Made by a program: the position numbers and the translations under genes
The notes under the pieces: generated by a model
What the model was told of the DNA's origin: nothing
The model's input: the letters and a program-made list of their open reading frames with translations, nothing else
Databases searched by the model: none
Assembly: GCA_024229115.1 (NCBI GenBank)
Contig: JAAEST010000104.1
Location: 124,001-188,000 of the forward strand
Direction of reading: 5' to 3'
DNA from: Oligoflexia bacterium
GTDB lineage: Bacteria; Bdellovibrionota; Bacteriovoracia; Bacteriovoracales; Bacteriovoracaceae
Length of the DNA stretch: 64,000 nt
Shown here: in pieces, positions 34,985 through 43,168 of the stretch
Layout: each line of letters opens with the position of its first letter
Position numbering within the stretch: the stretch's first letter is position 1

Positions 34985-35359
34985 TTAGTGATTATTATTA
35001 ATCATATCTTTAATAAATTCTCGATCGCATTTATGAAAATCAACTGTAGGTATTTCCTTCCATTCAAACCAAAAATATGTTTGTTTTCGGACAGAGTCTG
35101 CAATTGGTTGTTGTTCAGTGCTGACATCTATAAAAACAAAGAAAACTTCATCACCGTCTTCATTAATCTTTTTGATGGTCTTGTATGAACTTCCGACTAA
35201 TGATGTTTCTTCTCTTAATTCACGCTCCGCTGCCTTTTCTGGAGATTCATCACAGTCAATTTTACCCATTGGGAATTCGGTGACGAACTTTCCTTGTCTG
35301 ATTCTGTTCTGAACTAAGACTTTCTCATCTCGTTCAACAATAGCACATGCGACTTTCAA
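34985..35359 (-). CDS. NUDIX hydrolase
   Basis: The Nudix box is complete: G-x5-E-x7-REL-x-EE-x-S-L, visible as GKIDCDES then REL-REETSL. The enzyme hydrolyses a nucleoside diphosphate linked to another moiety; the substrate cannot be read from sequence. I prefer the TTG at 35359, which has GGAG at proper spacing and starts KVACAIVERDEK; a TTG at 35386 is the alternative. The gene is monocistronic, with its own terminator. Confidence 0.85.
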   Translation of the reverse strand: MKVACAIVERDEKVLVQNRIRQGKFVTEFPMGKIDCDESPEKAAERELREETSLVGSSYKTIKKINEDGDEVFFVFIDVSTEQQPIADSVRKQTYFWFEWKEIPTVDFHKCDREFIKDMINNNH

Positions 35360-35386
35360 AGAGTTCTCCAATGATAAATGTATCAA

Positions 35387-35646
35387 TCCTTAGAAATAAT
35401 ACTACCAATTCATAGATATTTAGCCAACTTCAATAATTACTAGTTATTAGAGCTTGCTGTAAGAATTTCCTACATTTCTATATTTTTGTTTCTGAATATA
35501 ATTGAAGTTAAGACACCTATCTTTTACTTGTTCAAAGTAATGTTTTTTACTGAGTCATAATGAATTACTAGCTTTTGTATACCTCCTACTCGGAGAAAAC
35601 TTGAATATTCTTTAATTTCTACTGATCCGTATGATAAACAAGGGTT
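35387..35646. other. Noncoding spacer
   Basis: AT-rich and without a credible ORF. It presumably holds divergent promoters for NUDIX and the gene at 35647. AATTACTAG occurs twice (near 35436 and 35561). No CGATTGAG element is present. Confidence 0.4.
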
Positions 35647-36297
35647 ATGTTAATGAAGCTTAAGAAATTCACATCTCTATCAATACTCAAAGAGACTCTA
35701 AAGAGATCCTCAGCAGTACCCACAAGAAACTCGAAAAAGAATTCTATACTGAAGATAAAAAACCTAATTAAGAAACTTCACCTTAAAGGTGCGATCTCAA
35801 ATAATGATAAAATCCATTATCTATATCTCGTAAATGATCTAAATGAAAAAGGCTACCTTAATCGATTCGAAGAAAATAGAAGCCTTCTAGATCTCTATAG
35901 AACAATAGGAAAAATCGATACAAAAGAGAGTATCATCTTTTTGAATAACTGTTTCTCTCTTTTTAACTTGGAAGTAGTTTATTTAAATGATCCTGTTTAT
36001 AGTTTAAAACTTCTCTGCCCTATTGTTGAAGATGATTCCGTATTTGAGTTCGCTTGTGATGTAATTCACAACTGTAGAGATTTAAGCGGTGATGAGCTCG
36101 AAGAGATCTCACTATTTATTGATTCTTTAGATAAAGATGATGAAGATGTTGATCTTTTTCTTTCTAAGATTTCCATTCTCACAATTGCTCATAGATTTGG
36201 AATTGATTTATCTAAAGTTTCAGATCAAAGAATTGAGAAGGGTAAAATGATAAACTTGCTCGAAGAAATGTGGGATAGTAGGCAGAGACATTACTAG
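35647..36297 (+). CDS. Unknown helical protein
   Basis: The 216-aa product has a basic N-terminal 50 residues (KKFTSLSILKETLKRSS), then acidic helices (DSLDKDDEDVDLFLSK). No membrane segment, signal or known motif. It converges with the S24-like gene, with no spacer. Function unknown. Confidence 0.55.
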   Translation: MLMKLKKFTSLSILKETLKRSSAVPTRNSKKNSILKIKNLIKKLHLKGAISNNDKIHYLYLVNDLNEKGYLNRFEENRSLLDLYRTIGKIDTKESIIFLNNCFSLFNLEVVYLNDPVYSLKLLCPIVEDDSVFEFACDVIHNCRDLSGDELEEISLFIDSLDKDDEDVDLFLSKISILTIAHRFGIDLSKVSDQRIEKGKMINLLEEMWDSRQRHY

Positions 36298-36300
36298 TAC

Positions 36301-36651
36301 TTACTCTAGCATCGATACAGAGGTTTCAACTTTTCCAAGAACAATTAACTCATCTGGCGAATCGATTTGTATCTCTTTACCATTATCATCAAAATATAAA
36401 ATTATCTGTGTACCGATTTTCTTTGCTCTAGCAATAATCACATCGTCCATATATTTAAATACACCGACATTGCCATAGATATATTTCTTTTTCACATTTA
36501 CCACTAAAATATCCCCTTTTTTTAAGGTCGGAGACATTCTTTCGCTCTTTGTTTTAATAATAACAGTATTAGAGCCATCTAAAAATTTAGCATCTAAACT
36601 CTGATAATCCTCTTCGAAATCTCTTGTAATTCCAAATAATGAAGACTTCAT
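36301..36651 (-). CDS. S24/S26-fold protein lacking catalytic residues
   Basis: The 116-aa product has the LexA/UmuD-type beta fold: SERMSPTLKKGDILVVN followed by 'GNVGVFKYMDDVIIARAKKIG' matches the S24 layout. The nucleophile Ser before the Met is Arg (ERM) and the general-base Lys (usually VKRL) is not at its place (IARAKK). It has no DNA-binding HTH. So it is a pseudo-peptidase, perhaps a decoy or partner of a host LexA/UmuD-like protein (inference). It overlaps the upstream membrane gene by four bases. Confidence 0.65.
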   Translation of the reverse strand: MKSSLFGITRDFEEDYQSLDAKFLDGSNTVIIKTKSERMSPTLKKGDILVVNVKKKYIYGNVGVFKYMDDVIIARAKKIGTQIILYFDDNGKEIQIDSPDELIVLGKVETSVSMLE

Positions 36652-36932
36652 CTCCCCTCTTTTTTAATAATTAGACCTAGAATAATAATATTAATCACAT
36701 TTACAAGAACCCAAATCGCCTTAGTCGCATGTATCGGAAGAAATGGATTATATATAAGAACCATAATGCCAAACTCTATTTTTCTCTCACTCTTGTAATA
36801 AAGCTCTAATATGGCATAAACTGATAAAACAATCCTTAGGCCCATGTAATAGACGTAAGGCATAGGTAAAATTGCGACAACCAAAAGCAAGATCATCGCA
36901 ATTCTTATGAATATTCTATATTTTACAAACAT
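36648..36932 (-). CDS. Small membrane protein (DUF6804-like)
   Basis: The 94-aa product has three or four hydrophobic helices and the features 'PYVYYMGLRIVLSVYA' and 'YNPFLPIHATKAIW' of the DUF6804-type small membrane proteins. Function of that family is not known to me. It is cotranslated with the S24-like protein, which suggests a membrane-linked pair. Confidence 0.6.
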   Translation of the reverse strand: MFVKYRIFIRIAMILLLVVAILPMPYVYYMGLRIVLSVYAILELYYKSERKIEFGIMVLIYNPFLPIHATKAIWVLVNVINIIILGLIIKKEGR

Positions 36933-37011
36933 TTTGTCTCCAATTATCTTCTACCAGTTTATCACAGACCTTGAATGTCGAATCGGATGCGACAATTGAT
37001 GATCAAAATAA

Positions 37012-37040
37012 ACCTCAAGGAATATGCGAAGCTTTGAGGT
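37012..37040 (-). terminator. Terminator-like hairpin
   Basis: ACCTCAA and TTGAGGT form a 7-bp stem. On the minus strand it is followed by TTATTTT, just after the stop of the gene ending at 37045. Confidence 0.55.
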
Positions 37041-37044
37041 CAAA

Positions 37045-37362
37045 TTAGAAGTTGATATCCACTCTTTGTTGTGGAAATTTAGTCTCATGAATAATTGAAG
37101 AATTCCTATAAGGAGAAAACGATTTCTCAACTTCTTTAAAATTAAAGTCAGTCTCGTTTGTATAGAGTATCTCTACTACCCTCCCTTTATCTTTATAAAA
37201 AAGGCTTAAGACACCGTATCTGCCCTTAACGGGTAAAACATGGAGGACATCACTAATGCCAAGAAGGCTAATCTCTTCACTTGAGTCTTTGAAAGTTATT
37301 TTGAAACAATTCTTATCTAAGATTACTTTATCATTTTTAACTTTAATAATGCGACTCTTCAT
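37045..37362 (-). CDS. Unknown small beta-rich protein
   Basis: The 105-aa product has strand-rich sequence (GRYGVLSLFYKDKGRVVEIL) and no recognised domain. AGGAGCCTAT precedes the ATG. Leader element D lies about 45 bases upstream. Confidence 0.55.
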   Translation of the reverse strand: MKSRIIKVKNDKVILDKNCFKITFKDSSEEISLLGISDVLHVLPVKGRYGVLSLFYKDKGRVVEILYTNETDFNFKEVEKSFSPYRNSSIIHETKFPQQRVDINF

Positions 37363-37405
37363 ATAGGCTCCTAGGCAATTATTAGAGTTACTATATAAAA
37401 AGTAG

Positions 37406-37429
37406 GGTCATATCTATGAGATATGGCCC
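37406..37429 (-). promoter_or_regulatory. ATCTCATAGACC leader element, copy D
   Basis: Minus strand GGGCCATATCTCATAGATATG matches copies A and C in GGGCC-ATCTCATA. It contains the dyad CATATCT...AGATATG. Confidence 0.45.
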
Positions 37430-37437
37430 ATAGAACA

Positions 37438-37716
37438 TTATGCCTCAATAAGAAGTGGCTGAGATTTAATAAAGTCCCTGACTCCCTTTTCAAGTTCAGA
37501 GCTTCCTTGTGGGACATCTATCAAAAGCTCCCCTCTAAGAGTTACTTTGTTTTGAGGCTCATGGTCTTGAGATAATCTCATCAATCGATAAGAACTATCA
37601 CTACCATAACCATCTTCTTGGATTCCGTAATAAATCTTTTGGTCATTATCATTTTTAATTGAATAGACCGCTATGCAAAAACCAGTATCTAAATATTCTA
37701 GTTTTAACTTATTCAT
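37438..37716 (-). CDS. Small unknown protein
   Basis: The 92-aa product is beta-rich at the N-terminus (FCIAVYSIKNDNDQKIYYGI) and helical at the C-terminus. No known domain. AGGGGAG precedes the ATG, with a CGATTGAGTA element 15 bases further up, divergent from the dNMP kinase gene. Confidence 0.55.
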   Translation of the reverse strand: MNKLKLEYLDTGFCIAVYSIKNDNDQKIYYGIQEDGYGSDSSYRLMRLSQDHEPQNKVTLRGELLIDVPQGSSELEKGVRDFIKSQPLLIEA

Positions 37717-37731
37717 AACACTCCCCTTTTT

Positions 37732-37741
37732 TACTCAATCG
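37732..37741 (-). promoter_or_regulatory. CGATTGAG-type start element, copy 8
   Basis: Minus strand TTTTTCGATTGAGTAAAAAA before AGGGGAG and the ATG at 37716. It lies 21 bases from copy 9 on the other strand. Confidence 0.75.
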
Positions 37742-37762
37742 AAAAATCTCCTCTATTTATTG

Positions 37763-37772
37763 CGATTGAGAA
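37763..37772 (+). promoter_or_regulatory. CGATTGAG-type start element, copy 9
   Basis: TTGCGATTGAGAAGAAAAAG, followed by GGAG and the ATG at 37790. Confidence 0.75.
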
Positions 37773-37789
37773 GAAAAAGGAGACATTTT

Positions 37790-38449
37790 ATGAGTGAAAG
37801 TAAAATTATTGGTCTTGCTGGAAAAGCAGGATCGGGCAAAGACACACTGGCATCATTTCTAGATAATACTTGGGTGCCATTTGCACTTGCAAAACCCCTA
37901 AAGGTGATGTGTGGAGAGGTTTTTGAAATTCATGACTTCTTTCTTTTTGATCCTGTAGGAAAAGAGCTCCCTTGGCCTGTGCCTATCAAATTGGATGATG
38001 TTAATCTTCAGAAGCTTATAAACTACATTTCAAATAATTACAGTTTCCCTCTTAGAGAGGATCAGGTTAGATAAATTCTTTCTCTAAAAGATGAGAATAT
38101 CTGTTTTAAAACAGCGAGAGTGCTCCTTCAATATGTTGGAACAGAAATTTGTAGAGAGATGATTAGAGATGATTTTCATTTAACAAAATTAGATGACTTT
38201 ATTGCCCAAAATCAAGACAAAAACATTGTCATTACCGATGCAAGGTTTATAAATGAGAGAGAAAAAGTTAAAGAGCTTGGTGGGACTACTGTTTTAGTTA
38301 AAAGACCTAATAAAGAAGAGATTTCTTCGTCAAATCACGAAAGCGAAAAGCAAATGAGTGATGAAAATGATTTTGATAAAGTTATTGAAAATGACTCAAC
38401 TCTAGACAGCTTTAGAGAAAAAGTAACTACGCTAATTAAAACTATTTAA
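37790..38449 (+). pseudogene. Deoxynucleoside monophosphate kinase with in-frame stop
   Basis: One continuous frame is interrupted only by TAA at 38072-38074. The first 94 codons have the P-loop GLAGKAGSGKDT (residues 8-19) of T4/T5-type dNMP kinases. After the stop the same frame continues ILSLKDENICFKTARVLLQ and then 'VITDARFINEREKVKELGG', the usual second half. A single base change in a sense codon (such as CAA, GAA or AAA) would explain it. Either the gene is dead, or the stop is read through, or two halves are made. Its CGATTGAG element and SD are intact. Confidence 0.8.
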
Positions 38450-39658
38450 CTATTTGGCCTCTATGGGAACAATTCCACCCAAATACTTCATAGAGGCCTC
38501 ATTCATTTTCTTAATAAGCCAATCCTCTAGGTTATGACTTGCAATAAAGCTATCATGAATCGTTAGGGCCACCACTTTTCTTTTCTTGGCTTCCTTTAAA
38601 ATATATAAGGCCATCTGAGAATCAATATACTGAAGATCTAATCCAATCTGTGTATAAAATAAATGTCTAACAAGTTCATGTTTCTTTTCAAAGGCCCTAA
38701 TAAGCTTTTTAGGACATATTTTGTCTGTTAGTCCTAAATCGATTAGATGGCTTCTAACAGCTTTTATGGCACTACTTTCATTTTTAGCATTAAAGCAGAT
38801 CTGTAGAGCGATTTTAAATATTTTTCGATATTTTTCAAAGCCCTTAACATGGTAAACATCTCCATCTTGGTAAATGTCACCAGTGACTTTAAGATAAAGC
38901 ATATTTATGTGAAGACCCGAATAATCAAGCTCAACTGTCTTTTCACCATTAATAAGAAGCTTTCTTCTATCTTCCTTTTTTATGTTTTGATAATTAGCAT
39001 AAATACGTCCTCCTTTAGAGAAGCTTCCATGATTAAAAATTCTTCTAAATGAGCATTCTACATTCTTTCCATCAATCGTGATGCTATGTTTTTTAAGATA
39101 TGAGTTAATAGAGCCGACTTCTCTTCTAAGTCTTCTACTCTGAGTAGTTTCCTTGTAGTCGATATACTTTTTATCCTCGTCTTTAAGGATGATCACTTCT
39201 CTAAGAGGATGAACCCCTATTTCATAGCTTTTAAGATCTATATTATTCAATTCATTTATAAGCGTATTATTAGCGACAATTCTAGTTAGTCTCGATTTAG
39301 TGAGGCCCCTAAACCCTTTGTAAACAGTTATTAAACCTCTTTCTTCTAAAATTTCGATAACCTTTTTAACACTCATTCCATTAATCTTTCTAGAATTATA
39401 CCTGTAAGGAAGGCCAAACAATTTTCCTGACTTTAGTGAAACACTCAAAGGTTTATATTCTGTTAGAATAAAATTTTCAAAGATGCACATCAAATGATTA
39501 ATTATGATTTTCTTAGTTCTTAGGTTTGTTTGATTAGCTAAGGACTCACAATAGTCTTGTAGCTCTGAGTTGTTTGAAAAAATATTAATATCAATTCTTC
39601 TTGAAATTTTAAACACTTGTGCAATTTCATAAGGAGAATCATCGTTTATTGACCTCAT
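38450..39658 (-). CDS. Compact polymerase-like protein (T7 RNAP/Pol A palm motifs)
   Basis: In the 402-aa product three motifs of the single-subunit polymerase fold appear in order. Motif A is ELDYSGLHINML (D245), comparable with the T7 RNA polymerase D..SG(I/L)QH. Motif B is R278-x3-K282 with NA at 290-291 (T7: R-x3-K-x7-YG). Motif C is LTIHDSFIAS (H368-D369, T7: IHDSFG). A GGRIYANYQ segment precedes motif A. The N-terminal 200 residues are basic and partly HTH-like. It is far shorter than T7 RNAP (883 aa). Related short proteins occur on plasmids; activity is not known to me. A variant element TCGATTGACTAG ends three bases before its ATG. Confidence 0.6.
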   Translation of the reverse strand: MRSINDDSPYEIAQVFKISRRIDINIFSNNSELQDYCESLANQTNLRTKKIIINHLMCIFENFILTEYKPLSVSLKSGKLFGLPYRYNSRKINGMSVKKVIEILEERGLITVYKGFRGLTKSRLTRIVANNTLINELNNIDLKSYEIGVHPLREVIILKDEDKKYIDYKETTQSRRLRREVGSINSYLKKHSITIDGKNVECSFRRIFNHGSFSKGGRIYANYQNIKKEDRRKLLINGEKTVELDYSGLHINMLYLKVTGDIYQDGDVYHVKGFEKYRKIFKIALQICFNAKNESSAIKAVRSHLIDLGLTDKICPKKLIRAFEKKHELVRHLFYTQIGLDLQYIDSQMALYILKEAKKRKVVALTIHDSFIASHNLEDWLIKKMNEASMKYLGGIVPIEAK

Positions 39659-39661
39659 ATC

Positions 39662-39671
39662 TAGTCAATCG
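39662..39671 (-). promoter_or_regulatory. CGATTGAG-type start element, copy 10 (variant)
   Basis: Minus strand CTCGATTGACTAGATATG. It has C instead of G at position 8 and ends three bases before the ATG at 39658. Confidence 0.65.
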
Positions 39672-39703
39672 AGTAATTTCTAATGCCTGGCTTCGTTTTT
39701 TTA

Positions 39704-39713
39704 CGATTGAGAA
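39704..39713 (+). promoter_or_regulatory. CGATTGAG-type start element, copy 11
   Basis: TTTTTTTACGATTGAGAAAA, followed by GAGGTG and the ATG at 39730. Divergent from copy 10. Confidence 0.75.
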
Positions 39714-39729
39714 AATGAGGTGAATAATT

Positions 39730-41982
39730 ATGGCAAGAAAACCACTACTTAAAAATATTGAAAAAAAGATTCTAAAATACTACTCAGAGCATGGAAAATT
39801 TCCATCAAAAAATAAACTTAATTCAATTGGAATTAACTTTAAAAATTTTAAAGAACACTATGACTACGACACAGTAATTAAGAATCTTAAAAAGAAGTAT
39901 CAAAAGAAAATTGGAAAACTTGATGATCTAGCTAAAATAGCTGAACTTAAAAGAACCTATATCAGAATAGCGATTAATCAAAGAAAGCATGTTGATTATC
40001 AAAAATTTAAAAGCCATGTAAGAAAGGATAAAAAACTATATAAAGCATCATATTCTTCATATGATGTTTTTCAAAGGGATTGCGAAAGAGAAAGTGAGAC
40101 GCTCAGAGACATTCTAGAAAAAAGACAAGCTAATCGTCTTAGACTCGCTAAAGCGTATACAGAATTATCGTGGCAAATTAAAGCTTACCCTACCTATACA
40201 GAAATCATTGAAAGCGGGATTATGACAAGGGCAGAGATTGTTCACAACTTTAAAGATGTGGAGACTCTAAAAGGTTTTGCTAACCTAACTTTTAAAAGTA
40301 TTTTTGATAAGATCTATCAATTTGATGAAATTTTTACACCAAAAAGACAGAAAGAAATCGTTAAAATGATTTCTAAGTGTGATCGCTTCATTGTCACGAC
40401 TATTGGATCAGGTTTTGCTTTTAGGCCTGCCATTAGGTCTATGCTTAATTACTCTAAACGAAATAAAGCAATGGTTATCTGTTTAATCGCCAAGCAAAAT
40501 ATTGAAAGAATTGATTATACGTTAATTGATCTTCATCAAAGAGGACACATTCATCTACTCATCGACGATGTGGCCATAAATGAAAATATCATGCTTTCTA
40601 CTATGGAGATTGATGAAAAAATGGTTAACCCTCTTGGAGGAATGGATCGTTATGCTAAAAATAACGAACTTTGTTCTTACGTCTTTGCCTCTCCTAAGCA
40701 AATGAGGCGTCCTGTACCAGTTAAAAAAACAGGACTTCCAAGACTCTTAATCTCAACTGGAGCTTGCACCCTACCCGCTTATTATTCAGATAAATACCGA
40801 AGAGGTAGGCGTTGTTTGATTGCTCATTCCGATCATCTCTTAGGTGCCATTGTTATAGAAAAAGATGGGGATAAACTTTTTCATACCAGACAAATCCAAT
40901 TTAATACTGAGGATGACGAAGATAATAATCTTTTTTGTACGGGCTCTTTTGCCGACTGGGGTGTTGAGTATAGACCTGATGGTAGCGTTAATGTTCATCT
41001 TCCAGACATTATGATTTTTGGAGACCTGCACTCTTACTTAAAAGACAAAAATGCTTACGTTACATTTTTAGAAATTTGTAAGGAATTGGGCATAGAAACA
41101 ATTGGGCTTCACGACGTTTATGACTCAGTTAGTACAAACCCACATGAAAGAAAAAAGGCCACGTATCGCCAGTATCTTGAGTTTGTAAATCAAAGTCAGT
41201 GCTCAAACGAACTAATTGAGCTAAAAAATGATTTAAATATTGCTACTAGCTATGTCAAAAAAGTGAAGATAATTGATTCAAATCATGATGATATGCTCCA
41301 AAGAGGTTTTGATAATGGAATGATCTACGAAGATCCTAGAAACGCTATTATTGCAGACTTTGTAAAACCCTACGCTGTAGTTAATCACTTTAGAGGAACT
41401 AATACTTCAGAAAAAGAAATCTGGAAGAAGGTATCCGAGGTTACTCAGATTCCTGTTGAAAACTTAAAAAAGCACTTTCCTTTTCTAGGTAAAGCAAAAA
41501 AGACACTTCAGTACGCTGTTGAGCTATACGGGCTTGATCATCCAGAGAAAATTGAGTGGTTAGACCTTGATTCAAGTTGGACTTACGCAGGGTTTGAACT
41601 TGCAGATCATGGGCACAAAGGATCAAACGGGGCCCGTGGAGGAATTGGGGCTAGTGAAAGAGTGTTTAATCGCAAAATAGAAGGTCATTCACATACTGAT
41701 GGACAGTTTAATAGAGTTGCAAGAGTGGGTCATATTATGCAGATGAATCCACAACCAAAGTACACACTAGGAAGTCCAACTAGTTGGATCATGAGTTGTA
41801 TTAACCTCTACTCTTCTGGACAGTTTAATCATATCACCTATATCGATGGTAAATACAGAAAAGAAGATGGTCTTCTTTCAATCAAAAAGGCCAAATCTCT
41901 TGGCAGAAGAGATAAAGTCAAGATTCCTACTTTTTCTGACCAAAACAACGAGGATATAGAAGTCTCATATGTTGCCTCTTGA
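39730..41982 (+). CDS. Calcineurin-like phosphoesterase, similar to phage T5 A1 type
   Basis: The 750-aa product has the metallophosphoesterase motif series in its C-terminal half: FGDLHS (about 431), LHDVYDS (about 460), DSNHDD (about 516), ADHGHKG (about 624) and GHSHT (about 651). The N-terminal 200 residues are basic and helical, likely DNA-contacting. The layout recalls the large A1 proteins of T5-like phages, which take part in host DNA degradation early in infection; that homology is from memory. It may be a nuclease acting on host or competitor DNA. It is divergent from the polymerase-like gene. Confidence 0.65.
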   Translation: MARKPLLKNIEKKILKYYSEHGKFPSKNKLNSIGINFKNFKEHYDYDTVIKNLKKKYQKKIGKLDDLAKIAELKRTYIRIAINQRKHVDYQKFKSHVRKDKKLYKASYSSYDVFQRDCERESETLRDILEKRQANRLRLAKAYTELSWQIKAYPTYTEIIESGIMTRAEIVHNFKDVETLKGFANLTFKSIFDKIYQFDEIFTPKRQKEIVKMISKCDRFIVTTIGSGFAFRPAIRSMLNYSKRNKAMVICLIAKQNIERIDYTLIDLHQRGHIHLLIDDVAINENIMLSTMEIDEKMVNPLGGMDRYAKNNELCSYVFASPKQMRRPVPVKKTGLPRLLISTGACTLPAYYSDKYRRGRRCLIAHSDHLLGAIVIEKDGDKLFHTRQIQFNTEDDEDNNLFCTGSFADWGVEYRPDGSVNVHLPDIMIFGDLHSYLKDKNAYVTFLEICKELGIETIGLHDVYDSVSTNPHERKKATYRQYLEFVNQSQCSNELIELKNDLNIATSYVKKVKIIDSNHDDMLQRGFDNGMIYEDPRNAIIADFVKPYAVVNHFRGTNTSEKEIWKKVSEVTQIPVENLKKHFPFLGKAKKTLQYAVELYGLDHPEKIEWLDLDSSWTYAGFELADHGHKGSNGARGGIGASERVFNRKIEGHSHTDGQFNRVARVGHIMQMNPQPKYTLGSPTSWIMSCINLYSSGQFNHITYIDGKYRKEDGLLSIKKAKSLGRRDKVKIPTFSDQNNEDIEVSYVAS

Positions 41983-41990
41983 AAATTCTT

Positions 41991-42000
41991 CGATTGAGTA
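41991..42000 (+). promoter_or_regulatory. CGATTGAG-type start element, copy 12
   Basis: TTCTTCGATTGAGTAGAAAA, followed by GAGGAG and the ATG at 42017. Confidence 0.75.
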
Positions 42001-42016
42001 GAAAAGAGGAGAATAT

Positions 42017-42463
42017 ATGAGCACTGCTATCATTGAAATGTTTAAAACTGAAGATGTGGAACTTAAGGCCATGGAGATATCTAAGTCTCTTTTAGATTCC
42101 TCAAAAACGAATCTATTTTTTAAGGCCAATGATCAAGGTTTTGCCTCCCTAAATCCAGAAGAGAAAATAAAATTTAGCAATGTCTGTGATGATATTGTCT
42201 ACCTTATGGTTTATGCAAAACTTGCAAGAAAAGGTCACTATCAAACTCGTGTAGACAATGTTCTAGATATGTTTGCAAAAAGTGTTTCTAACCATGAGAT
42301 CGAAAAGTTAATCATGGAAAATTATCGTATTGTGAGCGATATCGTAATTACCTTTGTTGAACTAGAAACGAGTAGCCACTCTCCCAGTAAAAAAAGTTGC
42401 GAAGTTGTTAATAAAGCAATGAGTGCTTATAGAGAAGTTTCGCACAAGCGTTTTGATTCTTGA
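42017..42463 (+). CDS. Unknown helical protein
   Basis: The 148-aa product is fully helical in appearance, acidic, and has no membrane segment or motif (for example KIKFSNVCDDIVYLMVYAKL). It leads an operon of four small unknowns after a CGATTGAGTA element and AGAGGAG. Phage-like early accessory protein by context only. Confidence 0.55.
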   Translation: MSTAIIEMFKTEDVELKAMEISKSLLDSSKTNLFFKANDQGFASLNPEEKIKFSNVCDDIVYLMVYAKLARKGHYQTRVDNVLDMFAKSVSNHEIEKLIMENYRIVSDIVITFVELETSSHSPSKKSCEVVNKAMSAYREVSHKRFDS

Positions 42464-42470
42464 GGCTAAT

Positions 42471-42707
42471 ATGGAAAGAACATCTCAAGATCAAAAAAGA
42501 TCAAAACTAAATTTAAAACCTTTTGAAGATACTTTGCTTACAAATAACTTAAATGAGTTTATTAAAGCAAATATTAACCTTGATAGAGACCTTCTTCTTA
42601 AAGAACTAAAAGAGTACTGCGACTATCTTAATATTTGTTTTAGCAGCAATATTAATAAATTTAACGTCTTAATCGAGCAACATAAGTTTAATAAGCAAGG
42701 AAATTAG
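42471..42707 (+). CDS. Small unknown protein
   Basis: I used the ATG at 42471 rather than a TTG at 42423 that lies inside the previous gene. The 78-aa product is helical and charged, no motif. Followed after two bases by the next gene. Confidence 0.5.
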   Translation: MERTSQDQKRSKLNLKPFEDTLLTNNLNEFIKANINLDRDLLLKELKEYCDYLNICFSSNINKFNVLIEQHKFNKQGN

Positions 42708-42709
42708 AT

Positions 42710-43168
42710 ATGTATCATTTGTTTGACTCAAAAACCCCTCTTGGAGAAAGTGAACTCACGAAAATATTAAGAGATATTTTTACTAATGAGTTTCCTACCT
42801 TGAGTGAAAATTCAAAATTAGAAAGTGCTAAAATGTTAGACCTAGTAGATTGTATAATCAGGTTTAGCGGTCTTCAAAACAATACCATTATGATTGACAC
42901 GAATGGTAATCTAAATGTACTTAAAGATGAGTTTCGTCAATGTATGAGATCACTACTAGAACACAATGAAGTTCTCTCCACTGATGAAAGAGTACAAAAA
43001 GTCACACAAAAAATTTCAGAACTAATCAATGCTAAGATTGATCCTTTTCAGGATATGGATAAGCTAGAAGATGAAATTCTTGCCAAATCCTACGATCTAG
43101 TTTGTGAAAAGAAAAAAGCTCAGGTCAAACATCTAATATCAAAAATTAAAGGGTTAAAAGTAGCATGA
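42710..43168 (+). CDS. Unknown helical protein
   Basis: The 152-aa product is helical with a Lys-rich C-terminus (EKKKAQVKHLISKIKG). No recognised domain. Four-base overlap with the following gene. Confidence 0.5.
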   Translation: MYHLFDSKTPLGESELTKILRDIFTNEFPTLSENSKLESAKMLDLVDCIIRFSGLQNNTIMIDTNGNLNVLKDEFRQCMRSLLEHNEVLSTDERVQKVTQKISELINAKIDPFQDMDKLEDEILAKSYDLVCEKKKAQVKHLISKIKGLKVA

